Below, piece by piece: positions 18,146 to 25,774 of a stretch of DNA of 64,000 nucleotides. The notes beneath the pieces were generated by a model that was given only the letters and a program-made list of their open reading frames with translations, was not told the DNA's origin and ran no database searches. Position 1 is the first letter of the stretch, and the number at the start of each line of letters is the position of its first letter. The DNA comes from Sphingobacteriales bacterium (GTDB taxonomy: Bacteria > Bacteroidota > Bacteroidia > Chitinophagales > CAIOSU01). Location: positions 1-64,000 of the forward strand of contig JAIXOI010000035.1 in assembly GCA_027486795.1 (NCBI GenBank), given 5' to 3'. Both the position numbers and the translations under genes were made by a program.

Positions 18146-18672
18146 TAGGAGGAACATTAAAAGGAAGGCGCTTTTATCCGCCATTTTTGGAGCCTACAAG
18201 GCCAACTACCGACTTTTCGAAAGAAGCTTTGTACAATATACTTTACAACGTTTGGGATTTTGAAGGGCTTAAGTTTCTTGATTTGTTTGCCGGAACAGGA
18301 GGACATAGTTATGAGTTTGTGTCGCGCGGGGCTGCAAAAGCGGTGGCTGTAGATGCATTTGGAGAAAGCGTTGCCTACATTCGAAAAACTGCTGAAGAGT
18401 TTAAAATTAGCGACAAGCTTACGGTTGTTCAAACCGATGTTTACAGGTTTATTGACTCGTGCACCGATAAATTTGATGTCATATTTGCGGGCCCACCATA
18501 TAAATTGACTACTTTGGATACCATACCCCACCGCATTTTTGAGCAAGGTCTCTTGCAAGAGGGTGGTTGGTTAATATTAGAGCATAATCCCGACCACGAC
18601 TTTGGGCAGCACCCAAAATTTATTGACCTCAGGAAATATGGTACCACTTATTTTAGTTTTTTTGAGGCTTAA
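18136..18672 (+). CDS. rsmD: 16S rRNA guanine-N2 methyltransferase RsmD
   Basis: The 178-residue product has the RsmD N-terminus (MRVIGGTLKGRRF...TRPTTDFSKEALYNIL) and the SAM-binding motif LDLFAGTGGHSYEFVSRGA (48-66). RsmD methylates G966 of 16S rRNA (E. coli numbering) during 30S assembly. The catalytic motif IV, normally (D/N)PPY, reads GPPY here (FAGPPYK, 117-123), with Gly in place of Asp; a single A-to-G change would account for it. Activity may be altered, or the base may be a sequencing error. The gene is followed by coaD, a common arrangement. Confidence 0.92.
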   Translation: MRVIGGTLKGRRFYPPFLEPTRPTTDFSKEALYNILYNVWDFEGLKFLDLFAGTGGHSYEFVSRGAAKAVAVDAFGESVAYIRKTAEEFKISDKLTVVQTDVYRFIDSCTDKFDVIFAGPPYKLTTLDTIPHRIFEQGLLQEGGWLILEHNPDHDFGQHPKFIDLRKYGTTYFSFFEA

Positions 18673-18763
18673 AATGCATTATTCTCGATATTATTGCCAG
18701 CCCAAGTACCCATCCCGTTAATTTATTTCCTTAATATTGACACCGAACAACTAATTGCTCGCT

Positions 18764-19234
18764 ATGGCAAATATTGCGGTTTTCCCAGGCTCGTTTGACC
18801 CAATTACCTTGGGGCATGTAAATGTTGTAAAGCGCGCTGCACCTTTATTTGATAAAATAATTGTGGCAATTGGCAACAACACTACCAAAAAATACTACTT
18901 TACTTTTGAGCAGCGCAAGCAGTGGATTGATGAAATTTTTCGAGAGTATCCAAATGTAGAAACTACCGCCTACCAAGGGCTTACTGTGAATTTTACTAAA
19001 AGTGTGGGTGCTAAATATTTACTTCGCGGTATACGCAATGCTGCCGATTTTGACTATGAAAAAACCATTGCACAGCTCAATAAAGCAATGGACCCTGAGT
19101 TGGAAACCATTTGCATCATAAGCGATCCGGAACTATCGCACATTAGTTCAACTATTGTGCGAGAGATACTCATTAATGGGGGAGATGTAAGTAAGTTCGT
19201 TCCGGCGCAAATAGAAGTTATCAAGCTAGGTTAA
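18764..19234 (+). CDS. coaD: Phosphopantetheine adenylyltransferase
   Basis: The product of 156 residues is the usual length. It has the nucleotidyltransferase motif GSFDPITLGHVNVVKRA near the N-terminus, LLRGIRNAADFDYE in the middle and ISSTIVRE near the C-terminus, all diagnostic of CoaD. It transfers AMP from ATP to 4'-phosphopantetheine, the penultimate step of coenzyme A synthesis. The open frame begins with a TTG at 18755, but the ATG at 18764 gives the family N-terminus MANIAVFPGSFDP. Confidence 0.97.
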   Translation: MANIAVFPGSFDPITLGHVNVVKRAAPLFDKIIVAIGNNTTKKYYFTFEQRKQWIDEIFREYPNVETTAYQGLTVNFTKSVGAKYLLRGIRNAADFDYEKTIAQLNKAMDPELETICIISDPELSHISSTIVREILINGGDVSKFVPAQIEVIKLG

Positions 19235-19589
19235 AAACCAAATACGAAACCATTGTTTTCCGCTCAAGCTATTTTAAAAATCACACTTTACTAGGTCAAT
19301 AGTCATCAACAAAGACTCTATCAACTCGATAAAAATTACTTTTACTTAGTCGTCATGAAATTGGGCAGCTAAAACTAGTTCAATTTTTAAGTCGAATTGG
19401 TTGCCTCCAGTTTAAATTATAGTCCATTTGGCAGTTAATTATCTCGCCATCAGGTTAATCCATTAAATTCGGAACATCGTTTCCGCTTATAGCAAGGCTG
19501 GAAGGTAGTTATAGTAAAAATCCGTAGTACCCCGTACATACATGCCGGCAAACATTATCTATTTTTGAATTTACAACTACAAACCTACT
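19235..19589. other. Intergenic region before the FHA-protease operon
   Basis: This 355-nt AT-rich stretch holds no open frame that looks coding, no clear hairpin terminator after coaD and no repeat that I can see. The only signal is the promoter box near its right end. Confidence 0.6.
19560..19567 (+). promoter_or_regulatory. -7 box for the FHA-kinase-protease operon
   Basis: TATTTTTG is a perfect TAnnTTTG match 22 nt before the ATG at 19590, which leaves a leader of roughly 17 nt. No TTTG is present at the ideal upstream distance, so an alternative sigma factor or activator may be involved. Confidence 0.45.
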
Positions 19590-21104
19590 ATGGCAGCAAA
19601 AGTAACCAAGGCATTAACCACAGGCATGAAGGTACTGGGTGGTGGCAATGTATCAGCGTACACGCTCGAACACTTAAGCAACAGCCGCAAGCATCCTGCA
19701 GGCTCTTTCGAAACTATAATTATACCGTATATTGAGCTAGGTCGCGATGGCTCAAATGCCGTTAGTTTTGGCGACGATATGGCCACTGTTAGCCGCAAAC
19801 ATGCAGCTATTGAGCGTAAGGGAGACAATGTGGTTATCAAAAACCTATCGACCAGCAACCCTACATTGGTAAACGGGCGACCAGTAAAAAACGAGTATTT
19901 CCTGAACAATGGCGACGAGATACAACTTTCTTTAGAAGGTCCGCGCATGCGATTCAACCTTTCAGCTTCGGGTACCGCCAAAATGGGTGTTACAAGGCGC
20001 ATGAATTTGGTGATGCAACAAGCCGTTCGACCTTATAGGGCTGCAGTTGCAGGATTGGCCGCGATGATAATATTAATTACGGGGGTAGGCGGCTTTTTAA
20101 CCTATACTCAAATAACTCACCTTACAGCAAAAAATGATGAGCTGGTTGTCAAAACTGACTCAATACTCAAAGCGAGCGATGTAGCCAAAAATGAGTTGTT
20201 GGCTACTATTGATAACATGAAGAAAACGAATAACGATGCATTAGAAAAACTATCGAAAAACAATGCTTCGTTAACTGGTAAGCTGAACAACCTAAGCGCA
20301 CAAAACCTACAGTTGAGGGCAGATGTTACTGTATTAGCCACAACCCCGAAAAATAGTAATGAAGAGCTAGCCGAGGCATATGACAACTTGAAAAACCATG
20401 TTTATTATCTTGAAGTAGTTGAGTTTCAGTTGCAATATCCTGATGGCTCAGTGGAAGATGTAGCGATGGGATGGACAGGCACTGGATTTATGCTCAAGGA
20501 TGGTAGGTTTGTAACCGCGAGGCATTGCGTGCAAGGATGGCGTTTTGGTACCGAAGAAAATGACATTATCCTCAACTCGTTGGAACAAGCAGGTGTTAAA
20601 TTCAATGTAAAATTCCGCTGTACCTCTCCATCGCAGCAGCTTACCTTTATGTACAAGGATTTTAAAGTAAATGATTCGCAAGACGAAAAAGTTAACCTTG
20701 CTGACTATGATATGGACGGTTTTATTAAGCTAGCTGCGCTTGACCGTTACGATTGGGCCTATGTGAGTACTTCCAATACAGATGGACTAATGTTTGACGA
20801 TGAGTTGTCAAAATCGTTGAAAGCTGGTTCTAAAGTTTTTGCACTTGGCTTTACCGAAGGGTTTGGCGGTAGCGATAACAGTTCAAGCGTATCGCCAATG
20901 CTGGGCGAAGCTACTGTTGGGCAAAGCGGATTGACCAAAGATGGAAACATAAGCGTAACCAGCAAAGGTTGGGGCGCAGGTAACTCAGGTGGCCCGGTAT
21001 TAACCAAAGCCAAAGATGGCTTTAAAGTAGTAGGTATTGTTTCTTGGGGCCCGCATATTAAAGGCGATATTGGTTTCCTAGTTCCAGTAGCAGAGGTAAA
21101 GTAG
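19590..21104 (+). CDS. FHA domain - membrane helix - trypsin-like protease fusion, copy 1
   Basis: The 504-residue protein has an N-terminal FHA domain (about 23-125) with the phosphothreonine-binding residues GRD (51-53), SRKH (68-71) and TLVNGRPV. One membrane helix follows (about 151-172), then a coiled-coil stretch (about 180-250). A trypsin-like serine protease domain (about 268-504) carries His312 (VTARHCVQGW), Asp388 (DRYDWAYV) and Ser466 (AGNSGGPV). With no signal peptide and a positively charged segment before the helix (RPYR), the FHA part should be cytoplasmic and the protease periplasmic. This would couple recognition of a phosphorylated partner inside the cell to proteolysis outside. 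It is followed by a close paralogue after 73 nt. Confidence 0.9.
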   Translation: MAAKVTKALTTGMKVLGGGNVSAYTLEHLSNSRKHPAGSFETIIIPYIELGRDGSNAVSFGDDMATVSRKHAAIERKGDNVVIKNLSTSNPTLVNGRPVKNEYFLNNGDEIQLSLEGPRMRFNLSASGTAKMGVTRRMNLVMQQAVRPYRAAVAGLAAMIILITGVGGFLTYTQITHLTAKNDELVVKTDSILKASDVAKNELLATIDNMKKTNNDALEKLSKNNASLTGKLNNLSAQNLQLRADVTVLATTPKNSNEELAEAYDNLKNHVYYLEVVEFQLQYPDGSVEDVAMGWTGTGFMLKDGRFVTARHCVQGWRFGTEENDIILNSLEQAGVKFNVKFRCTSPSQQLTFMYKDFKVNDSQDEKVNLADYDMDGFIKLAALDRYDWAYVSTSNTDGLMFDDELSKSLKAGSKVFALGFTEGFGGSDNSSSVSPMLGEATVGQSGLTKDGNISVTSKGWGAGNSGGPVLTKAKDGFKVVGIVSWGPHIKGDIGFLVPVAEVK

Positions 21105-21177
21105 CAAATGTAAAATGGGCAAAGTCCGTTTTGGTAATCCTTGTGTATTTTTCATAGCATAACAAAATTAACCTAAC

Positions 21178-22707
21178 ATGGCAGCTAGAGTAACAAAAGC
21201 TTTAACCACAGGTATGAAAGTGCTTGGTGGTGCTAATGTACCAGCATACACATTGGAGCATTTAACCACCACCCGCAAACATCCATCGGGTACTTTTGAG
21301 ACTATTGTAGTGCCTTATATTGAGTTGGGCCGCGATAGTAGTTGTGCCATAACATACGGCGACGAGATAAGCACCGTGAGCAGACGACACGCCGCAATTG
21401 AGCGAAATGGCAACGATGTTGTTATAAAGAACCTAAGCACTACCAATCCAACATTGGTAAATGGCAGGCCAGTAAAGAACCAATACTTTCTTAATAATGG
21501 CGATGAAATTCAGCTATCGGTTGAAGGTCCTCGCTTACGTTATAATGTAACTTCCACAGGCACGGCCAAAATGGGCGTAACCCAACGGATGAACTTGGTT
21601 ATGAACCAAGCTGTTCGCCCGTATCGTGCAGCTGTTGCCGGTTTAGCTACCCTGGTTGTGCTGGTGGGCGCTGTTGGGGCTTTCTTTATCTTCCGTCAGA
21701 GTCAAGATATTTCAACGTTGGCTGATAATAACTTGAAATTGCAAATGCAGGCAGATTCATTGCTTGTGGAGCAGCGAAAAGCAAAGGAAGAGTTTGCGGC
21801 ATCGGTAGAAGCTGTTAAAACGCAGAGCATGGAGGACATGAAGCGGCTAAAAAGCGAGAATGCCAGTCTAGCTAGTTTGGTGAAAAACCTTGGAGACCAG
21901 AACCGCCAGATAATGGATGATGTAAAGGTTATCGGTACGGCACCAGCTGGCGGCGGGCAAGAGCTTTCGGCTGTGTATGATGCCGTTAAAGAGAATGTAT
22001 ATTTCATGAGCGTAAGTAAGTTTGAACTTGATTACGGTGGAGGGCAAACGGAAGAAATTGATTTCGGCTGGACATGCACCGGTTTTGTAGTAAGCGATGG
22101 CAAATTTGTAACAGCTAGGCACTGCGTGCAGGGATGGAGATTTTTGGGTGCAGACTCTCCCGAGGCCATGATATTGTTGAATTCGTTGGAGCAGGAGGGA
22201 GTAAAATTCAATATCGTTATCGATTGTACTTCGCCATCAAACAGTTTTCAGATAACCTACAACGATGCTAAGCTCAATGACCGAAACGATGAGGTAATAA
22301 CTGGGGAAGATGGCGATGGAAACCCTATTACGGTAAAAATGGCAACACTTGACCGCGACGATTGGGCATATGTTCCAACAGGCCGCAGTTCTTCCTTGCA
22401 ATTTGATGCTGCTCTATCAAAAAATCTTAAGGCTGGCGATAAAGTGATGGTGCTTGGCTATTCTTACGGATTGGGTGGCAGCGCTAATAGCTCCGATGTC
22501 GCTCCTTTGCTCTCCGAATCGACAGTAGCTCAAAATGGGGTGAATCCTGAAGGTTCAATCAGCCTAACAAATAGAAATTTTGGGCAGGGTAATTCGGGAG
22601 GTCCCGTTTTAATAAAAACCGCCGATGGGTATAAGGCAATTGGCATAGTTTCTGCTGGCATGGGAGCCGAAATCGGCTTTATAGTGCCGATAGGAGAGCT
22701 TAAGTAA
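21178..22707 (+). CDS. FHA domain - membrane helix - trypsin-like protease fusion, copy 2
   Basis: The 509-residue paralogue of the preceding gene has the same build: FHA domain with GRD (51-53) and SRRH (68-71), membrane helix (about 151-172), coiled coil (about 178-250) and protease domain. Likely catalytic residues are His315 (TARHCVQGW), Asp395 (DRDDWAYV) and Ser473 (QGNSGGPV). By hand count the first 150 residues share about 117 identities with copy 1, whereas the coiled coil and parts of the protease have diverged and this copy has a small insertion near 374-386 (TGEDGDGNPI). The pair therefore arose by tandem duplication with the FHA end held constant, and the proteases may have different targets or form a hetero-oligomer. 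Confidence 0.9.
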   Translation: MAARVTKALTTGMKVLGGANVPAYTLEHLTTTRKHPSGTFETIVVPYIELGRDSSCAITYGDEISTVSRRHAAIERNGNDVVIKNLSTTNPTLVNGRPVKNQYFLNNGDEIQLSVEGPRLRYNVTSTGTAKMGVTQRMNLVMNQAVRPYRAAVAGLATLVVLVGAVGAFFIFRQSQDISTLADNNLKLQMQADSLLVEQRKAKEEFAASVEAVKTQSMEDMKRLKSENASLASLVKNLGDQNRQIMDDVKVIGTAPAGGGQELSAVYDAVKENVYFMSVSKFELDYGGGQTEEIDFGWTCTGFVVSDGKFVTARHCVQGWRFLGADSPEAMILLNSLEQEGVKFNIVIDCTSPSNSFQITYNDAKLNDRNDEVITGEDGDGNPITVKMATLDRDDWAYVPTGRSSSLQFDAALSKNLKAGDKVMVLGYSYGLGGSANSSDVAPLLSESTVAQNGVNPEGSISLTNRNFGQGNSGGPVLIKTADGYKAIGIVSAGMGAEIGFIVPIGELK

Positions 22708-22722
22708 CCTATAAAAACAGCA

Positions 22723-23508
22723 ATGCAACGATTTATATTTTTATTGGCATTCACTTTCAGTTCACTTCTAAGCCATGCACAACCAGGCAAAGGGCTTGAT
22801 TTGAATTTGTTTAAGGATCGTAACCAAACCGTAAAAAACGCAGTTGCCCCAGGGTTGTTTCTAGTTCAGCAAAACTTTATTGCCGTTGATTCTGCAGGCC
22901 AGGAATATGGTTTCAACAACCAAGATGATTTTGGCACTATTTATTCTATCGGTATTAAAGTAAAAGAGGGCTTGCTGCTTCCGAGTACTTTTAACACCCC
23001 CGGTTTGCTTGATTCCAATTTTGAGCCATACCGAGCTGGTTACACTGCGCGTAATAGCAGTATAAAGACAAGGGGAATTGATAGTTTGAAGTATGACAAT
23101 ATAGACTTAGCGAGTTTTAACAATCAAGTACCCAGGATTAACCAAGCCAATGATGACGAGTATTTCGGAATTAAAGATTACAAAAGTGTAACGAATGGCA
23201 AAATGCTGCTTGTGTATGCTGATGACATAACTAAGCTAGACAAGGAAACTCTTAAGACCAACATCATACAAGTGGATGAGTTGGTTTGGGACGATAAGGG
23301 CTTTGCGCAGCCAAAAAATATTGTGATTGGTAATAAGACCTTAATTGGGGGCATATTTTTTTATGAAGAAGTAACTTTTGGTGCTGTAACTTTTGAGCCA
23401 GTGGCTTTTTTTGAAAATATTAACGGCGCATGGATACTTAAAGCGATAGACATAAAACAATCGCCAGGTGGTGGACTTAACCCAATTGATAAAAAGAAGA
23501 AGAAATAA
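22723..23508 (+). CDS. Secreted protein of unknown function in the FHA cluster
   Basis: The 261-residue product has a signal peptide (MQRFIFLLAFTFSSLLSHAQ) and no further membrane segment. The mature protein is rich in Asn, Asp and Lys and ends in a short Lys-rich tail (KKKKK). I recognise no domain. It starts 15 nt after the second FHA-protease and ends 8 nt before the PP2C gene, so it belongs to the same transcript. Located in the periplasm, it could be a substrate, inhibitor or activator of the adjacent protease domains. That role is inferred from position only. Confidence 0.75.
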   Translation: MQRFIFLLAFTFSSLLSHAQPGKGLDLNLFKDRNQTVKNAVAPGLFLVQQNFIAVDSAGQEYGFNNQDDFGTIYSIGIKVKEGLLLPSTFNTPGLLDSNFEPYRAGYTARNSSIKTRGIDSLKYDNIDLASFNNQVPRINQANDDEYFGIKDYKSVTNGKMLLVYADDITKLDKETLKTNIIQVDELVWDDKGFAQPKNIVIGNKTLIGGIFFYEEVTFGAVTFEPVAFFENINGAWILKAIDIKQSPGGGLNPIDKKKKK

Positions 23509-23516
23509 CCCAGCCT

Positions 23517-24908
23517 ATGAAAGTTGAAATCTTCGGTAGTACGGATGTTGGGCAGGTGCGCGACCATAATGAGGATAACTTTGTATTGTGCAAAGACCTA
23601 TCTAACCAAGATTGGACATATAAGCGCGACGAGCAGTTTGATTTAGGCGCATTAGGCGCAGTGTTGTTTGTTGCCGACGGCATGGGTGGCACCAATGCAG
23701 GCGAAGTGGCATCGGAAATTGCGCAAGAAAGTGTAGCAGAAGAGTTTAAAAAAGTCACAGCTTTGCCTGGCGACGACCAAGCAATATTGAGTTTTGTAAA
23801 GAAAGTTGTAGTAAAAGCCCACCAAAATATTGTTCAGCGCACCCACGAAGACCCAACTACTGCTGGTATGGGAACTACAGCAGTAGTTTGCTGGGTAGTA
23901 AACGAGAAAGCATACGTGGCATGGTCGGGCGATAGCCGAATGTATTTATACCGCGAAGGTTCAGAGTTTTACCCCATTACCGATGACCACTCCATTGTTT
24001 GGGAATTGGTAAAAAATGGTCAGCTAACTGCCGAAGAAGCCCGGTTGCATGAAAATAGCAACATTATCACCCAAAGTTTGGGTGATGAGGCCAGGGGCCC
24101 AAAGCCAGATGCCAAAATGGTGTCTTTGCAAAAAGGTGACAGGGTGCTGCTTTGCAGTGATGGGCTAAGTGGCATGGTAAGCGATAACATGCTTGGTGGA
24201 ATATTGAGTGCCCGATTGAGCACTGCTGAAACGTGTAAGGAGCTGATACAAGCTGCCAATGCAGCTGGCGGAACCGATAATATTACGGTATTGCTGCTCG
24301 ACGTAATTGAAGGTAAAGCAGGTGCCACAGTGAGCAGCAAGCCTAGCACTGGTATTAAAACGGCAGCATCTAATGGCGGGAGTTCACCAATCAATACCGT
24401 TGCATCAAAAGAAGGACCCAACAAAGGGCTGATAATTGGGGTGATAGTAGTATTGGCAATAATTGCAGCGGTGGTATTTTTTGTATTGAAACCAGGCCAA
24501 GGCGATGTTGGGCAAGATAGTAACGATACATTAGTAAACCCAATTGACACGCCTGCTTTGAACAATTCAGTTATTGAAACGCCCGCAAGTGTAATTGAAC
24601 CAACCCAAGTGAATGCACCAGCAACTAACACCACTAATAGCCAAACTAACAACACTGCACCCATTACACCCACTAAACCACCTGTAACAGGATCCAATAC
24701 TAATAGCGTTACTAATGGTGGCAATGAAAAACCGATAGATAACACTTCGCCAAAAACGACAGCCCCAAAAGACACCACAAAACCATCTGGAATAAACGTT
24801 AATTTACCGAAAGATACCGCCAACAATAATACCCCAGGTGGATTAACACCCCGTAAATCGGGACCAAACTTACCAAAAGGCGGCCTCAACCCTGATGGGG
24901 GCAAGTAA
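23517..24908 (+). CDS. Membrane-anchored PP2C-type Ser/Thr phosphatase
   Basis: The 463-residue protein has a PP2C domain (about 1-265) with all metal-binding motifs: RDHNEDN (15-21), DGMGG (54-58), SGDSRMY (137-143), SDGLSGMV (214-221) and GGTDNIT (251-257). A linker leads to one membrane helix (about 304-325). A Pro/Thr/Asn-rich tail of about 140 residues should lie outside the cytoplasm. The phosphatase domain would be cytosolic and remove phosphate from Ser/Thr sites placed by the nearby kinase. Bacterial signalling sets often pair PP2C with a Hanks-type kinase, as here. The function of the low-complexity tail is unknown; it could touch peptidoglycan or the secreted neighbour. Confidence 0.93.
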   Translation: MKVEIFGSTDVGQVRDHNEDNFVLCKDLSNQDWTYKRDEQFDLGALGAVLFVADGMGGTNAGEVASEIAQESVAEEFKKVTALPGDDQAILSFVKKVVVKAHQNIVQRTHEDPTTAGMGTTAVVCWVVNEKAYVAWSGDSRMYLYREGSEFYPITDDHSIVWELVKNGQLTAEEARLHENSNIITQSLGDEARGPKPDAKMVSLQKGDRVLLCSDGLSGMVSDNMLGGILSARLSTAETCKELIQAANAAGGTDNITVLLLDVIEGKAGATVSSKPSTGIKTAASNGGSSPINTVASKEGPNKGLIIGVIVVLAIIAAVVFFVLKPGQGDVGQDSNDTLVNPIDTPALNNSVIETPASVIEPTQVNAPATNTTNSQTNNTAPITPTKPPVTGSNTNSVTNGGNEKPIDNTSPKTTAPKDTTKPSGINVNLPKDTANNNTPGGLTPRKSGPNLPKGGLNPDGGK

Positions 24909-24949
24909 ATTAAATTGAAAACACAACTGAACCTACTAAACCAATAACT

Positions 24950-25768
24950 ATGATACGTTGCCAAGAATGTGGTTTTACCAATGAAGCGGATTCCAAGGTT
25001 TGTAAAAAATGCGGATCACAGTTAGCGGGTTCGGCCGGTAGTGGTGATTTAAGCGCCCCCAAGGGCAATGTAGGTGGTAGCAACCCTACCATGATTGGCG
25101 GTGCAGCTTCGGGCCCTGCTTGGGATAGTAATGATACCCCAGCGGCTGGCGGCGGCGGAGGTAGGTTGTCAAATCCTACTATCGTTGGTGGACGCTCAAA
25201 TATGCCCGCTTGGGATGAGAATAGCACCGGATCTTCAAACCTAATACCGCCTGCATCAGGAGGCCAAAATACCGCTGCCAGTAATGTAACCAAATGCCCA
25301 TCATGCGGTTTTTACCCGCTTCGTAATGAAGTTTCGGCGTCAAACCCTTGCCCTAATTGTGGCACAATTGGCGATGCGAAAGCAGCAGCTACAGCAGCCC
25401 CAGCGTATCAACCAGCTGCTAGCCATCAAATACAAAAAGCTGCTGGTGCTAGTAAAACCATGCGCCTAGGCGATTTGACCCCTGAAGAAGAGGCCAAGCC
25501 AGAGTTTAAATTGATTGAGGAGCGCAGCCAAAGCGTGAAAGAGTTTAACGGTGCAGAAGTATCAGTAAACCGTGACAACTTAGATGCTGGCAATATGAGT
25601 ATTTCTGGCCAAGAGCATGCCAGTTTTGTGTTTGAGGATGGCAAATGGTACTTAAATGATAAAAGCTCAAACGGCGCCACCTTTATTCAGGTAAATGGCA
25701 AAGTAGAACTAACAGAAGGGTCTAAGATATTAATGGGCAACCGTATTTATACCTTCCAAACCAAGTAA
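24950..25768 (+). CDS. Double zinc-ribbon FHA-domain protein
   Basis: The 272-residue soluble protein has two zinc-ribbon motifs, Cys4/Cys7/Cys18/Cys21 (CQECGF...CKKCGS) and Cys116/Cys119/Cys134/Cys137 (CPSCGF...CPNCGT). A C-terminal FHA-like domain (about 185-272) has VSVNRDN, SISGQEHASF and DKSSNGATF. The linker between the ribbons holds a repeated motif, SNPTMIGG...PAWD (44-59) and SNPTIVGG...PAWD (74-89), and a third Thr-centred site, KTMRLGDLTPEE (169-180), precedes the FHA domain. These threonines are candidate phospho-sites for the adjacent kinase, making this protein a possible adaptor. It sits between phosphatase and kinase genes with short spacers. Confidence 0.88.
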   Translation: MIRCQECGFTNEADSKVCKKCGSQLAGSAGSGDLSAPKGNVGGSNPTMIGGAASGPAWDSNDTPAAGGGGGRLSNPTIVGGRSNMPAWDENSTGSSNLIPPASGGQNTAASNVTKCPSCGFYPLRNEVSASNPCPNCGTIGDAKAAATAAPAYQPAASHQIQKAAGASKTMRLGDLTPEEEAKPEFKLIEERSQSVKEFNGAEVSVNRDNLDAGNMSISGQEHASFVFEDGKWYLNDKSSNGATFIQVNGKVELTEGSKILMGNRIYTFQTK

Positions 25769-25774
25769 AGCACA

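Noticed and set aside
19590-22707. Tandem repeat as a transposable or assembly duplication
   Set aside because: The copies differ throughout, keep intact frames and separate short spacers, so this is an old gene duplication rather than a mobile element or an assembly artefact.
24020-24964. 314-codon open frame antisense to the PP2C gene
   Set aside because: It is a shadow caused by the low-complexity Pro/Thr/Asn-rich coding strand; the plus-strand frame has a complete set of PP2C motifs.
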